Shown: positions 20,030-30,172 of the stretch, in pieces
Numbering within the stretch: position 1 is the stretch's first letter
How the letters are laid out: every line of letters starts with the position of its first letter
DNA from: Rhodospirillaceae bacterium bin65
GTDB lineage: Bacteria; Pseudomonadota; Alphaproteobacteria; Bin65
Assembly: GCA_002238725.1 (NCBI GenBank)
Contig: MPMX01000011.1
Span: 1 to 64,000, forward strand
Direction of reading: 5' to 3'
DNA length: 64,000 nucleotides
Notes under the pieces: generated by a model
What the model was told of the DNA's origin: nothing
The model's input: the letters and a program-made list of their open reading frames with translations, nothing else
Databases searched by the model: none
Translations under genes and position numbers: made by a program

Positions 20030-21256
20030 TCACGCCTTGGCGGCTGCCTCTCGCTGGGACAGCATCATGAGCCAAACGGTGGCGGCGAGGACGATCAGCA
20101 GCAGCGGCAGCACGCCGATCGCCAGGTTCTGCCAGCCGTAGACATGCAGGGTCACGCCGGAGAAGAAGGTCGCCGTCGCGACGAAGCCGAACACGAGGAA
20201 TTCGTTCAAAGCCTGGGTTTTGGCGCGCTCGGCCAGGGTGTAGGTCTCGGTCAGCAGCGTGGTGGCCCCTGTATAGAGGAAGTTCCAGCCGACGCCGAGC
20301 AGGAGCAACGAAACCAGGAAATTCTCGAAGGCGATATCCACGGTCGCGATCGCGAGACAGACAATGTTGAGCAGCCCGCCGATCAGCATGATGCGCTGGG
20401 CGCCGTAGCGCTTGATCAGATGGCCGGTGAAGAAGGCCGGGACATACATGCCCAGAATGTGCCACTGAATGACATGGGTCGCCTCGGCGAAACTCAGGCC
20501 GCACATCTCCATCGCTTTCGGCGTGACCGACATCAGCAGCACCATGACGCCGTAGCCGATCACGCCGCCGGCGACCGCCAGCATGAATTTCGGCTGCCGG
20601 GCGATCTCGACCAGCGGACGGCCGCCGCGCAGCGCCATCCGGGGCGGCCTGGGTATCTGCACGGTCAGCAGGATCGTCATGATCATGGCCTGAATGACGA
20701 TGGCCGCGAGATAGGCGCCGGCAAAATTTACCGGCGCCAGCCAGTCGACCGAAAATCGTGCCAGGGTCGGGCCGACGATCGCCGCGACGACACCGCCGGC
20801 CAGGACCAGGGAAATCGCCCGGCTGCGGAAGAAATCCGGCACCACCTCCGCCGCGGCGAAGCGGTAGTACCACTGGAATCCGGTGGCGAAGCCGACCACC
20901 AGGCTGGCGAAGCAGAACAGTGCGAAACTGCCCTCGTAGACCGCCAGCAGGGACAGGCCCGCGCCGACAGTCATGGCAGTGACCGCCAGCAGGAAGCCGT
21001 TGCGCCGGCCGATCCGCGCCATGATGAAGGAGGCGGGAATCGTGAAGAACGCCGAGGCATACCACTGGATCGCGATAGGCAGCGCCAGCAGCGCCTTGTT
21101 TTCCGCCAGGCTGGCGCCGACCAGCGCAGACACCGTCACCAGCAGCATCATCGACGTGCTGGTCAGCGCCCAGCAGACGAACAGCAGGCCGACATTGCGC
21201 TTGTAGTGCGGAAACTCGGAGGCGCCGGCAGCCTGTGCGGCGGGAGACTCGGTCAA
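20030..21256 (-). CDS. MFS transporter
   Basis: A 408-residue major facilitator with about 12 hydrophobic segments. A short cytosolic N-terminus precedes NVGLLFVCWALTSTSMMLLV, and the loop between helices 2 and 3 has the MARIGRRNGF form of the DRxGRR motif. Substrate is not evident. It lies directly upstream of the MCC beta gene in the same direction, so a carboxylate linked to leucine or isovalerate catabolism is possible, but that is inference from position. Confidence 0.85.
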   Translation of the reverse strand: MTESPAAQAAGASEFPHYKRNVGLLFVCWALTSTSMMLLVTVSALVGASLAENKALLALPIAIQWYASAFFTIPASFIMARIGRRNGFLLAVTAMTVGAGLSLLAVYEGSFALFCFASLVVGFATGFQWYYRFAAAEVVPDFFRSRAISLVLAGGVVAAIVGPTLARFSVDWLAPVNFAGAYLAAIVIQAMIMTILLTVQIPRPPRMALRGGRPLVEIARQPKFMLAVAGGVIGYGVMVLLMSVTPKAMEMCGLSFAEATHVIQWHILGMYVPAFFTGHLIKRYGAQRIMLIGGLLNIVCLAIATVDIAFENFLVSLLLLGVGWNFLYTGATTLLTETYTLAERAKTQALNEFLVFGFVATATFFSGVTLHVYGWQNLAIGVLPLLLIVLAATVWLMMLSQREAAAKA

Positions 21257-21349
21257 GGGGCGCTCTCGGTGGCGGAACGTCGGCGATGCTCTATCACGGA
21301 CATTACAGATCCGCTATGCGCCCGGCGCATCCGCACCCCACGCCACGCC

Positions 21350-22483
21350 CTACTCCGCTGCAATGGCGCGGCTTATGATCATTTTCTGGACGTCGCTGGT
21401 GCCCTCGTAGATCTGGCACACCCGGACGTCGCGCCAGATGCGCTCGACCGGGAAATCCTGCAGGTAGCCGTAGCCGCCGTGGATCTGGATGGCGTCGGAA
21501 CAGACCTGCTCGGCGATCTCGCTGGCGAACAGCTTGGCCATGGCGGCTTGCTTCAGGCAAGGCCGGCCGGCATCCTTGAGGCGCGCAACATTGAGGGCCA
21601 TCTGGTGCGCCGCCTCGATCCGCGTCGCCATGTCGGCGAGCCGGAAGGCGACCGCCTGATGCTCGATGATCGGCTGGCCGAACGAGACCCGCTCCCTGGC
21701 GTAGGAAACAGCGCTTTCGTAGGCCGCCCTCGCCATGCCGACGGCCTGCGCCGCAACGCCGATGCGGCCGGCTTCCAGGTTGGCGAGCGCGATCCGGTAG
21801 CCCTCGCCCTCCTGCCCGACCAGCAGGTCGGGCGTCGCCTCCATGTCCTCCAGGTTGAGTGCGCAGGTGTCGGACGAGCGCTGGCCCAGTTTCTCCTCCT
21901 TGCGCACGACCGTGTAGCCCGGTGTGTCGGTCGGCACGATGAAGGCGCTGATGCCGCGCTTGCCGGCCGCCGGGTCGGTCACCGCGAACATCAGGTTGAT
22001 GTCGGCCGTCGCGCCCGAGGTGATGAACTGCTTGGCGCCGTTCAGGACGTATTTGTTGCCCCGCTTCTCGGCGCGGGTCTTGAGGTTAGAGGCGTCGGAG
22101 CCGGCCTGGGGCTCGGTCAGCGAGAAGGCCGCATTGATCTCGCCGCGCGCCAGCGGCTTCAGGAAGCGTTCCTTCTGCTCCGTCGAACCGTAGCCGTGCA
22201 GCGCCGCGGCGACCGGAGAATTGTTGACGCTCATGACGGTCGAGATGCCGCCGTCGCCGCCCGCGATCTCCTCCATCGCCAGAACGTAGGCGACGGTGTC
22301 GGCGCCCGCGCCGCCCCATTCCTCGGGGATTGTCATTCCCATGAAGCCGAGCGCACCCATCTCGGCGAGTAGGCCGCGCGGCGTCTCACCGGTGCTGTCG
22401 CGCTCCGCCGCGCCCGGAGCCAGCCGTTCCTGCGCGAATTGCCGGGCGGTATCCCGGATCATGATCTGGTCGTCGGTCAGCAT
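21350..22483 (-). CDS. Acyl-CoA dehydrogenase (short/branched-chain type)
   Basis: FAD enzyme of 377 residues. Conserved segments include AFSLTEPQAGSDASNLKT (FAD and substrate contact) and QIHGGYGYLQDFPVERIWRDVRVCQIYEGTSDVQK, where the glutamate in YEGT is the catalytic base used by short-, medium- and 2-methyl-branched-chain enzymes. Isovaleryl-CoA dehydrogenases place the base elsewhere, so despite the liu neighbourhood this is more likely a short or 2-methyl-branched acyl-CoA dehydrogenase. It is separated from the MFS gene by 93 bp and preceded by dispersed repeat copy B. Confidence 0.9.
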   Translation of the reverse strand: MLTDDQIMIRDTARQFAQERLAPGAAERDSTGETPRGLLAEMGALGFMGMTIPEEWGGAGADTVAYVLAMEEIAGGDGGISTVMSVNNSPVAAALHGYGSTEQKERFLKPLARGEINAAFSLTEPQAGSDASNLKTRAEKRGNKYVLNGAKQFITSGATADINLMFAVTDPAAGKRGISAFIVPTDTPGYTVVRKEEKLGQRSSDTCALNLEDMEATPDLLVGQEGEGYRIALANLEAGRIGVAAQAVGMARAAYESAVSYARERVSFGQPIIEHQAVAFRLADMATRIEAAHQMALNVARLKDAGRPCLKQAAMAKLFASEIAEQVCSDAIQIHGGYGYLQDFPVERIWRDVRVCQIYEGTSDVQKMIISRAIAAE

Positions 22484-22501
22484 GGTCTTTCTGCCTGCCG
22501 G

Positions 22502-22619
22502 TCCCTCGATACGGCGCTGGCGCGCCTACTCGGGATGAGGATTTGGGGTTTCTTTCACGGTAAAAAACTCGCCCTCACCCTGAGTAGCCCCGGCTCAAGT
22601 CCGGAGCGTATCGAAGGGC
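22502..22619. repeat. Dispersed intergenic inverted-repeat element, copy B
   Basis: Left arm 22502-22542 (CTCGATACGG...CCTACTCGGGATGAGG) and right arm 22572-22619 (CCTCACCCTGAGTAG...GTATCGAAGGG) are imperfect reverse complements and match copy A at 3236-3350 in reverse orientation. It fills the gap between the acyl-CoA dehydrogenase start and the SDR stop. Confidence 0.75.
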
Positions 22620-22623
22620 GCCG

Positions 22624-23316
22624 CTACCACGGAATCCGGCTGCCATCGTAGTTGATAAAGCTGCCGGTATCGCGCAGGCCGACCTTGCCGATCACCTTCA
22701 TCAATCCATCGACGCTCTGTCCGACTGTCAGGGATGCCGAGGGACCGCCCATATCGGTCTGCACCCACCCCGGATGGACGACGATTGCCGTGATGCCGCT
22801 GCCTTTCAGGTCGTTCGAAAGGATCTTCATCGCCATATTCAGGGCGGCCTTGGAAGTACGGTAGGAATAATTGTTGCCGCTTGCTTCGCTGATCGAACCC
22901 ATCCGGCTCGAGATGTTGACGATCAGCTTGCGTTGCGAGCGTGCGACGTTGCCGGCCAGCGCCTTCATCACCCGCACCGGCGCCACCGTATTGACTCGCA
23001 GCGTTTCCTCCAGGTCGCCGACATCCAGCGTGTCGAAGGTTTCGCCGCGGCCCAGCAGAATGCCGGCATTGTTGATCAGAACGTCGATGGGCGTATCGCC
23101 CAACAGGTCGGCCAGGGCATCCACATGTGCGTCCGAGGTAACGTCGCAGGTGTGGATCGTCGCCGAAGCGCCGAGCGCACGCAGGCCGTCGGCCCTGGCG
23201 AGATCGCGCACGGTTGCATGAACATGCGCGCCGTCGTCGGCAAATCGTCGGGCAAATTCCAGGCCGATGCCGCGGCCGGCGCCGGTGATGAGGACATTGG
23301 ACAATGGGGCTGTCAT
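22624..23316 (-). CDS. Short-chain dehydrogenase/reductase
   Basis: A 230-residue SDR with the NAD(P) motif TGAGRGIGLEFARRF (about 10-24), NNAG (about 88-91), and a catalytic Ser (NISSRMGSI) and YxxxK in the YSYRTSKAALN segment. The pattern resembles C-factor/sniffer-type carbonyl reductases. The start ATG at 23316 overlaps the RidA stop by 4 nt (ATGA), indicating translational coupling; the longer frame upstream is the shadow of RidA. Confidence 0.9.
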   Translation of the reverse strand: MTAPLSNVLITGAGRGIGLEFARRFADDGAHVHATVRDLARADGLRALGASATIHTCDVTSDAHVDALADLLGDTPIDVLINNAGILLGRGETFDTLDVGDLEETLRVNTVAPVRVMKALAGNVARSQRKLIVNISSRMGSISEASGNNYSYRTSKAALNMAMKILSNDLKGSGITAIVVHPGWVQTDMGGPSASLTVGQSVDGLMKVIGKVGLRDTGSFINYDGSRIPW

Positions 23317-23699
23317 GAAGCGGTCTTCCTCCGGACGGTGACTTCGATCTCGATTTTCATGCGCGGATCGATCAGACCGGCGATCACGGCGGTCGCCGCC
23401 GGGCGCGCCGCGCCGAACCATCTGGCCAGCACCGGGGCGACTGCGGCCATGTCCGCCCGGTCGGTCACCGTGTATTGCACCCGGGCGGTATCGTCGATCG
23501 AAGCGCCGGCCTCGTCCAGCACCCGTTCGATGTTGCGGAAGGTCTGCTCCGCCTGCTCGACGACATCGTCGGACATTTCGCCGGTGTCGTAGTTCATGCC
23601 GGTCGTGCCGGCGACAAACACCCAGTCCCCGTCGACGACGGCGCGGGAATAGGCATAGTCGGCTTCCAGACGCGAGCCGGAGGAGATCGTTCTGCGCAT
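23313..23699 (-). CDS. RidA family protein
   Basis: A 128-residue YjgF/YER057c/UK114 protein, the family that hydrolyses reactive enamines and imines. Conserved features are the SGSRLEADYAYSRAVV N-terminus, GDWVFVAGTTGMNYDTG, and the core Arg in VQYTVTDRADMAA with the IEIEVTVR end strand. It overlaps the SDR start by 4 nt, so the pair forms a small operon. Confidence 0.92.
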   Translation of the reverse strand: MRRTISSGSRLEADYAYSRAVVDGDWVFVAGTTGMNYDTGEMSDDVVEQAEQTFRNIERVLDEAGASIDDTARVQYTVTDRADMAAVAPVLARWFGAARPAATAVIAGLIDPRMKIEIEVTVRRKTAS

Positions 23700-23746
23700 G
23701 GCGCCTGCTTAGCGGCGTAAGGCGGCAAGGGGAATGGGCAATTTCC

Positions 23747-25945
23747 CTACTGCCCCGAATCGGCAACGGCGCGGCGGTGCGCGAGGCGCAGCCGGAGGGC
23801 CGGCAAGGGCGGACGAATGACCCACGGCCGATCGCCGCGGACGTCCCGGTCGGAGCGGATCAGGATCCGGCCGCCGGACAAGCGAATTGTGTGGCTGCCG
23901 TTTCGGATCAGCGCCCGCCGGTCGATAGCCCAGCGGACGGCAGGGCATCTCCGTCGCACTTCGAAGTCGGCCACGATCATAAAGGCCCGGCCGCAATCCT
24001 CCGCCAGGGCCGCCGGTTCGGCCGGGAAGGCGACCAGTCGGCCGTCGAGGCGGTAGATGCAGCCCAGCGCGTCGCAGCGCACCCGGCTCAGCCGGTCGCT
24101 ATGCCAGAAACGGGCATGGCGCTGCGCCTCGCCCTCCCGCCAGACCTTTGCAATGAACCGGCCGCGCCGCGCCGACGACATGGCGAGTGCCCCGTCGGAG
24201 GAACGGGTGGCGACAAGCTGGCCTTCCGGCGAGATCAGGATATCCGGCCGGGCGGCGAACAGGCTGCTGGCGAGGCCGAAGGCGATAGCGGCAACACCGG
24301 CGACCCGCCATGGCCGCTGCCATATCGCCAGCCAGAGGCCGCCAGCGACGATCAGCGCCATGCCCCAGGCCAGTGGCGCAGGCGCCAGCGCCAGTGCGCC
24401 CGGCAGACCGGAGACGCCGTGCGCCACCCACAGCATCAGATCGATGCCCTGGGCCATCAGCCAGAGCGGACCCGCCTCCAGCCCGAACGGCATGGCGAAC
24501 AACGCCAGCAGGCCCATCGGCAGAACGAAGAAGGAGACGATGGGTACAGCAGCCAGGTTGGCGGCGAGGCCGTACATCGCCAGTCTCTGGAAATGGAACA
24601 GGGCGAACGGTCCGGTCGCCGCGCCGGCGATCAGACTCGTCGCACCGATGCCGACCAGCGCACGCACCGGCCGGGGCAGGCGTGGCGCCTGCGCTCTTAA
24701 CCGCCAGCCCGACCAGGCTTCGTAGGCCGCGACCAACGCCACAACCGCGGCGAAGGACATCTGGAAGCTCGGCGTCGGCAGGCTTTCCGGTGAAATCAGC
24801 AGCAATACCGCGGCCGCTGCCGCGACCAGCCGCATAGAGATCGCAACCCGGCCGATCAGTACGCCGGCCATCACCACCGCCAGCATCAGGAATGCGCGCT
24901 GGGTCGGGATCGTCGCGCCGGTCAGCAGCAGATAGGCCGCTGCCACCGCCAGCGCGCCGACCGCCGCGAATTTTCGCGTCGGCCAGTGCAGGGCCGCGCC
25001 GGGCACGAGCGCCAGCCCAAACCACAGAGCGAAGAAGACAAGGCCGGCGACCATGCCGATATGCAGGCCCGAAATCGCCAGCAGATGCGCCAGGCCGGCA
25101 TTGCGGATCGCAGCCATGGTCGCGGGCGAGATGCCGCCCCGGTGCCCGGTCAGCAGGGCTATCGCAACGCCGCCGGCATCGCCGGGAAGCACCGCCGCAA
25201 TCCGCCGCATCGCGGTATCGCGCGCGCGCTCGATCCTGGCACCGAACCAACCGCCGTCGGCCTCCTCGATCACAGCGGGCGCGGTGATGACATACCCGCT
25301 GGCGCCAATGCGTTCGAAAAAGGCGCGGCGCTGGAAATCTGCGGCGCCGGGCGCGACCGGCGGTCTAACCGGCAGCAGTACGGCGCGCATTGTCACGACC
25401 TGACCGGGCCGGAGCGTGGCTGCGCCGACGCGTACGGTAAGGCGCACCCGCGCCGGCGTATCGGCAGCCGACAACCGCCCGACTGTGAGATCGCCGAGAA
25501 CGATCCGGACACCGTGCTGGCGCGGATCGACGGCGAGCACACGGCCGATCACGGTTACGGGGCCGATCTTTCGGCCTATCGCCGGCGCCTCGACGCTGTG
25601 TGTCCGCACAGCGCCCGCTGCATAACCGGTTGCACAGAGCAGGAGCAGAAGCCCGGCGAATCGCCAAGCCGGCCGGCGCCACGCTGCGACCGATGCGACA
25701 GCAGCCAACGCGGGCAGCGCCAGTGCGGTGAACAGCGAAGGTTCGGCCGTCCCGGCGAAATAGAGATAGACGCCCAGGCCGACGGCGCCCGGCGCCCAGA
25801 GCAGCCAGCGCTCCTGCTCGTCGGCCAGCCGTGCCGCCATTCCCCGCGAGAAATATTCGGCGCCACAGCGCAGCCGCCCGACCGCCGCCGGCGGCCAGCG
25901 CAAGAACTCGACCGAATGCCTGATCCGGCCCACGATCGGGCGCAC
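23747..25945 (-). CDS. comEC: ComEC/Rec2 family DNA-uptake channel-like protein
   Basis: A 732-residue polytopic protein. An N-terminal cluster of hydrophobic segments with a DUF4131/OB-like extracytoplasmic domain (about 45-220) precedes the Competence domain, whose LAHLLAISGLHIGMVAG motif is near residue 290 and PTPSFQMSFAA near 385. The C-terminal part (about 540-732) carries a short beta-rich domain in place of the full metallo-beta-lactamase domain of Bacillus ComEC, common in alphaproteobacteria. It is divergent from gltX, the usual alphaproteobacterial context. Competence itself is not shown. Confidence 0.9.
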   Translation of the reverse strand: MRPIVGRIRHSVEFLRWPPAAVGRLRCGAEYFSRGMAARLADEQERWLLWAPGAVGLGVYLYFAGTAEPSLFTALALPALAAVASVAAWRRPAWRFAGLLLLLCATGYAAGAVRTHSVEAPAIGRKIGPVTVIGRVLAVDPRQHGVRIVLGDLTVGRLSAADTPARVRLTVRVGAATLRPGQVVTMRAVLLPVRPPVAPGAADFQRRAFFERIGASGYVITAPAVIEEADGGWFGARIERARDTAMRRIAAVLPGDAGGVAIALLTGHRGGISPATMAAIRNAGLAHLLAISGLHIGMVAGLVFFALWFGLALVPGAALHWPTRKFAAVGALAVAAAYLLLTGATIPTQRAFLMLAVVMAGVLIGRVAISMRLVAAAAAVLLLISPESLPTPSFQMSFAAVVALVAAYEAWSGWRLRAQAPRLPRPVRALVGIGATSLIAGAATGPFALFHFQRLAMYGLAANLAAVPIVSFFVLPMGLLALFAMPFGLEAGPLWLMAQGIDLMLWVAHGVSGLPGALALAPAPLAWGMALIVAGGLWLAIWQRPWRVAGVAAIAFGLASSLFAARPDILISPEGQLVATRSSDGALAMSSARRGRFIAKVWREGEAQRHARFWHSDRLSRVRCDALGCIYRLDGRLVAFPAEPAALAEDCGRAFMIVADFEVRRRCPAVRWAIDRRALIRNGSHTIRLSGGRILIRSDRDVRGDRPWVIRPPLPALRLRLAHRRAVADSGQ

Positions 25946-26089
25946 TCCTCGACTCGTCCGTTCTTTTCGGGCGCGTGCATGGCAACAGAGGCTGTGCTAT
26001 GCGACGCACCCGTCCGGCCTGTTTCGTCGCGCTGGCCCGCCCGAAGCCCGGCGCTCTGGCCGTAGCCGTGAAATCTACATGAAGCCCCG

Positions 26090-27502
26090 ATGACTGTCGT
26101 TACCCGTTTTGCCCCTTCGCCGACGGGCTTCCTCCATATCGGCGGCGCCCGGACCGCCCTGTTCAACTGGCTCTTCGCGCGGCGGCATGGCGGACGGTTC
26201 CTGCTGCGTATCGAGGATACCGACCGGGCACGCTCGACCGACGCGGCCAGACAGGCGATTCTGGACGGCCTGGACTGGCTCGGCCTGGAATGGGACGGCG
26301 CGCCGGTCTACCAGTCCGCCCGCGCCGAACGGCACGCCGAGGTTGCCCTCGCACTGCTCGACGCCGGCAATGCCTATCGCTGCTATTGCAGCCCGGAAGA
26401 ACTGGCGGCGATGCGGGAGGCGGCGCGCAAATGGGGCAGCGGACGGCTTTACGACGGCACCTGGCGCGACCGGGACCCGGCCGATGCGCCCGAGGGCGCC
26501 GCGCCGGTTTTGCGGCTGCGCGCGCCGCTGGACGGCGAATCCGTCATCGACGACGCGGTCCAGGGCCGTGTGACCGTGCATAACGACCAGCTCGACGACA
26601 TGGTGCTGCTGCGCGCCGACGGCACACCGACCTACATGCTATCGGTCGTCGTCGACGATCATGACATGGACGTCACCCATATCGTGCGCGGCGACGACCA
26701 CCTGACCAATGCTTTCCGCCAGAGCCTGATATACCGGGCCATGGGCTGGGCTGTGCCGGCCTTTGCCCACATCCCTCTGATCCATGGGCCGGACGGCGCC
26801 AAACTTTCCAAGCGGCACGGCGCGCTGGGCGTGGAAGCGTATCGGGACATGGGATTTCCGGCCGAAGCGGTGTGCAACTATCTCGCCCGGCTCGGCTGGA
26901 GCCACGGCGACGACGAGATTTTCTCCATGGCGCAGGCCGCGGCGTGGTTCGATCTTGCCAACATCGGCAAGTCCCCCGCCCGCTTCGACATTGCGCGACT
27001 GACCAGCCTCAGCGCCCACTATATCCGGGCAATGACAGACGATCGGCTCGCCGGGATGGTCGAGCCCCTGATTGCCGGACGTTTGGCAAGCCGGCTGACG
27101 GATACGCAGCGCACCCGGCTGAATGCGGGCCTGCCCGGCCTGAAGGAACGGGCAAAGTCGCTGGTCGACCTGGCCGATTCCGCCCTGTTCTACTGTCGGT
27201 CCCGCCCGCTGGAGCCGGACGCGAAGGCTGCGAAACTGCTCGACGGTGCAGGCAAAGCAAAGCTTGCGCTCGCCCGCGAGACACTTGCCGAAGTCGAAGG
27301 TTGGACAGCCGAGAGCACCGAGGCCGCAATCCGGGCAACCGCCGACGCGGCCGGGGAAAAACTGGGCAAGATCGCCCAACCGCTGCGCGCCGCGCTCACC
27401 GGCAGGACGGTTTCGCCCGGCATTTTCGAGGTCCTGGGCGTTCTCGGCAAGTCGGAGAGCCTTGGAAGGATCGACGACATCCTCGAACCGACGGTCGTCT
27501 GA
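26090..27502 (+). CDS. gltX: Glutamate--tRNA ligase
   Basis: Class I aminoacyl-tRNA synthetase charging tRNA-Glu (and tRNA-Gln where the Gat pathway is used). HIGH-type motif HIGG (16-19) and KMSKS-type KLSKR (238-242) are intact. Length 470 matches alphaproteobacterial GltX. Many alphaproteobacteria carry two paralogues with different tRNA preference, and the window cannot say which this is. It is followed by gltA after 183 bp. Confidence 0.97.
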   Translation: MTVVTRFAPSPTGFLHIGGARTALFNWLFARRHGGRFLLRIEDTDRARSTDAARQAILDGLDWLGLEWDGAPVYQSARAERHAEVALALLDAGNAYRCYCSPEELAAMREAARKWGSGRLYDGTWRDRDPADAPEGAAPVLRLRAPLDGESVIDDAVQGRVTVHNDQLDDMVLLRADGTPTYMLSVVVDDHDMDVTHIVRGDDHLTNAFRQSLIYRAMGWAVPAFAHIPLIHGPDGAKLSKRHGALGVEAYRDMGFPAEAVCNYLARLGWSHGDDEIFSMAQAAAWFDLANIGKSPARFDIARLTSLSAHYIRAMTDDRLAGMVEPLIAGRLASRLTDTQRTRLNAGLPGLKERAKSLVDLADSALFYCRSRPLEPDAKAAKLLDGAGKAKLALARETLAEVEGWTAESTEAAIRATADAAGEKLGKIAQPLRAALTGRTVSPGIFEVLGVLGKSESLGRIDDILEPTVV

Positions 27503-27685
27503 TCCGGCTTTCCTTGCGTGCCGGCGAACCCTGATAGAGGTTGCATTTGCCCAAGGGGGCCGGACGGTCTATTTTCCGGATAATGTTGCGCTGCACCACG
27601 GCCCGGCCGGGGTCTGGCGCGGGGAGATCCTGATTGCCCGTGCGGGTGCGCCGGGCGCAATCGTACACAGAATGTCAGGAGCATC

Positions 27686-29011
27686 ATGAACGATACGTCC
27701 AAGACAGCCGGCGCCGCCGCGACGCAGACTCTTACCGTCACCGACAACGTAACCGGAAAAACGCTCGAATTGCCGGTGCGCCAGGGAACGGAAGGACCGC
27801 GTGTCGCCGATATCCGCCGGCTGTACAGCGACTTGGGCATGTTCACCTACGACCCGGGCTTCACCGCTACCGGCAGTTGCGAATCGAAGATCACCTATAT
27901 CGACGGGGACGAAGGCGTGTTGCTGCACCGCGGCTACGCCATTGAGGACCTTGCCGAGCACAGCGACTTTCTGGAGGTCTGCTTCCTGCTGCTCTACGGC
28001 CATCTGCCGGACAGGGCCGAGAAGGAGGATTTCGAACAGACCATCACGATGCACACGATGGTGCACGAGCAGATGCGCACTTTCTTCAGCGGCTTTCGCC
28101 GCGATGCGCATCCCATGGCGATCATGGTGGGCGTCGTCGGCGCCATGTCGGCCTTCTATCACGACAGCACCGATATCGACGATCCGTACCAGCGGATGGT
28201 CGCCTCGCACCGGCTGATCGCTAAAATGCCGACCATCGCGGCGATGGCCTACAAATATTCGATCGGCCAGCCCTTCATGTATCCGCGCAACGACCTTCGC
28301 TACGCAGAAAACTTCCTGCACATGACCTTCAACGTGCCGTGCGCTGACCTGCGCGTATCGCCGGTCCTGGCCCGCGCCATGGACCGCATCTTCATCCTGC
28401 ACGCCGACCACGAACAGAACGCCTCGACCTCCACCGTGCGGCTCGCCGGATCATCCGGCGCCAACCCGTTCGCCTGTATCGCCGCCGGTATCGCCTCGCT
28501 GTGGGGACCGGCCCATGGCGGCGCGAACGAAGCCGTCCTGAACATGCTCAGGGAGATCGGCAGCAAGGACCGGATCCCGGAATTTCTCAAGCGCGCCCGG
28601 GACAAGGACGATCCCTTCCGCCTGATGGGTTTCGGGCACCGGGTCTACAAGAATTACGATCCGCGCGCGGCGGTGCTCAAGGATTCGACCGATTCGGTGC
28701 TCGACGAGCTGGGCGTGCGCAACGAGCCGCTGCTCGAACTGGCCCTGGAGCTGGAGCGGATCGCCCGGGAAGACGAGTATTTCCAGAAACGCAAGCTGTT
28801 CCCGAACGTCGATTTCTATTCCGGCATTCTGTTGCAGGCCATGGGTTTCCCGACTTCCATGTTCACCGTGCTGTTCGCGCTCGCCCGCACGGTAGGCTGG
28901 ATCGCCCAGTGGAAGGAAATGATCGAGGATCCGGTCCAGAAGATCGGCCGTCCGCGCCAGCTCTACACCGGCGAAGCCCGCCGGCCTTTCGTGCCGCTAG
29001 GCGCGCGGTAG
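27686..29011 (+). CDS. gltA: Citrate synthase
   Basis: Condenses acetyl-CoA and oxaloacetate. Type II hexameric form by length (441) and by the [24 protein letters not shown] and [12 protein letters not shown] motifs that supply the catalytic His residues, with the catalytic Asp in the NVDFYSGI segment. An AGGAG ribosome-binding site lies just before the ATG. In related genomes the next gene is lpxB; here about 11 kb intervene. Confidence 0.97.
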   Translation: MNDTSKTAGAAATQTLTVTDNVTGKTLELPVRQGTEGPRVADIRRLYSDLGMFTYDPGFTATGSCESKITYIDGDEGVLLHRGYAIEDLAEHSDFLEVCFLLLYGHLPDRAEKEDFEQTITMHTMVHEQMRTFFSGFRRDAHPMAIMVGVVGAMSAFYHDSTDIDDPYQRMVASHRLIAKMPTIAAMAYKYSIGQPFMYPRNDLRYAENFLHMTFNVPCADLRVSPVLARAMDRIFILHADHEQNASTSTVRLAGSSGANPFACIAAGIASLWGPAHGGANEAVLNMLREIGSKDRIPEFLKRARDKDDPFRLMGFGHRVYKNYDPRAAVLKDSTDSVLDELGVRNEPLLELALELERIAREDEYFQKRKLFPNVDFYSGILLQAMGFPTSMFTVLFALARTVGWIAQWKEMIEDPVQKIGRPRQLYTGEARRPFVPLGAR

Positions 29012-29137
29012 GGCGGGCGGCGGCTACCCGGCGGTTTACGCTGCTCTGCGCTGACGACAGGCGACCGGGTGCCACGCAGGATCGAAACTAAGCCAACGAC
29101 CGAAGCGAGATAACGGGCGCCGTGCCGCGCTCCCGGT

Positions 29138-29632
29138 TCATCGCCGGGTCCCGTCCGGCTCTAGGGCGCTCAAGGTCGAAGCGGAAAGCTTGCCGCGCAC
29201 AATCGACGCTCCCCAATCGATGCATCGATCCAGGGCGATCACGGCATTTTCAGCGTCTTTTTTCGCGAACAGGTCAAGAATGCGTTGTTTGTGGTTGAGG
29301 TCCATTGATTTAACTTCACCAGAATACTCCCAAGAATGTCTGTGAAAGCGCTCAACAAAGCACCAGTTTGTCTCGATAACCTCCATAGTTCGAACCAAGC
29401 GGGAAGCTTCGTATATCGTTCTGAAAAATTCCCAATGAGCGTTTAGAATTTTGGTGGCGCCGAATGAGTTTCTCCATTCTTTTTATTTTTTCTTCGCTGT
29501 AGCGGCAATAGTTGAATCGCCAATTTCGATTGCGCGTTTCATGACAGTCGGTTCGAGAGATTTCTGAAGTGTGACCAACTCTTCAAATTCGTTGAGGTAT
29601 AAAGGGCGTATTCTTACACCTTTTCTCGACAT
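29138..29632 (-). pseudogene. GntR-family (FCD type) regulator remnant
   Basis: The minus-strand frame from 29632 to 29138 reads as the C-terminal ligand-binding half of a FadR/FCD-type GntR regulator. It begins SRKGVRIRPLYLNEFEELV (the linker after the DNA-binding domain) and continues through NAHWEFFRTIYEASRLVRT to NHKQRILDLFAKKDAENAV. The winged-helix half is missing, and an in-frame TAA (29483-29485, inside a run of A) interrupts what remains. The stretch is visibly more AT-rich than its surroundings. The break lies where the opposite-strand permease fragment begins. Confidence 0.75.
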
Positions 29633-29635
29633 CCC

Positions 29636-30172
29636 TTGGGTGTCGGCCTCTCGATCAACAAGACCGTCTCCGAGGCGGTTTATCCGCTCCTCGTATTTGC
29701 CAATGCCGTACCCGTTATTGCAGTCGCGCCGATTATCGTGGTCATGTTCGGAACCGGTCTTGAATCGCGTCTCGTTATCACGCTGATGGTGTGTTTCTTC
29801 CCCATCATGGTTGCTACCGCGACCGGAATTCTCGATACGCCGCGGGAATATCTTGACCTCAGCAAATCGACCGGCGCGTCGTTCGGGACGGAACTCCTGA
29901 CCATCCGCATGCCGCATGCCGCGCCGTTCATATTCAGCGGCCTCAAAATCGGAATTACCTTATCTGTAATCGGCGCCGTTGTCGGAGAATTCATTACCTC
30001 GCAAAGAGGTCTCGGCTTCCTCATAGTGTCCGCGACCACCAATTTCGATCTAGCCCAGGCGATCGCCTCGGTCGTGGCCTTGGCGCTGATGAGCGTTGTG
30101 CTCTACCAGATCGTCCAACAAGTGCAGAAAATCTGGTTGCCGTGGTCGATCAAGGCTGAATCCATGACCTGA
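29636..30172 (+). pseudogene. ABC transporter permease remnant (NitT/TauT/SsuC type)
   Basis: About 178 codons encode the C-terminal two thirds of a binding-protein-dependent permease. The EAA-like loop (EYLDLSKSTGASFGTELLTIRMPHAAPFIFSG with conserved Gly) and final helices GLGFLIVSATTNFDLAQ are intact. The N-terminal helices are gone: homology starts abruptly at 29639, and the frame has only a TTG at 29636. Intact relatives are about 250-270 residues. No ATPase or binding-protein gene is nearby. Confidence 0.75.

Noticed and set aside
19997..22372. 791-codon plus-strand open frame opposite the MFS and acyl-CoA dehydrogenase genes
   Set aside because: It is antisense to two well-conserved genes and has the His/Gln/Asp/Arg-rich composition typical of antisense frames in GC-rich DNA.
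27503..27685. Promoter boxes for gltA
   Set aside because: TTGCAT and TATTTT-like hexamers are present but the 23-bp spacing is wrong; no convincing pair.
29636..29917. Longer minus-strand frame extending the GntR remnant into the permease region
   Set aside because: Upstream of about 29632 the frame is His/Arg/Asp-rich antisense of the permease, not regulator sequence; only the part below 29632 was kept.
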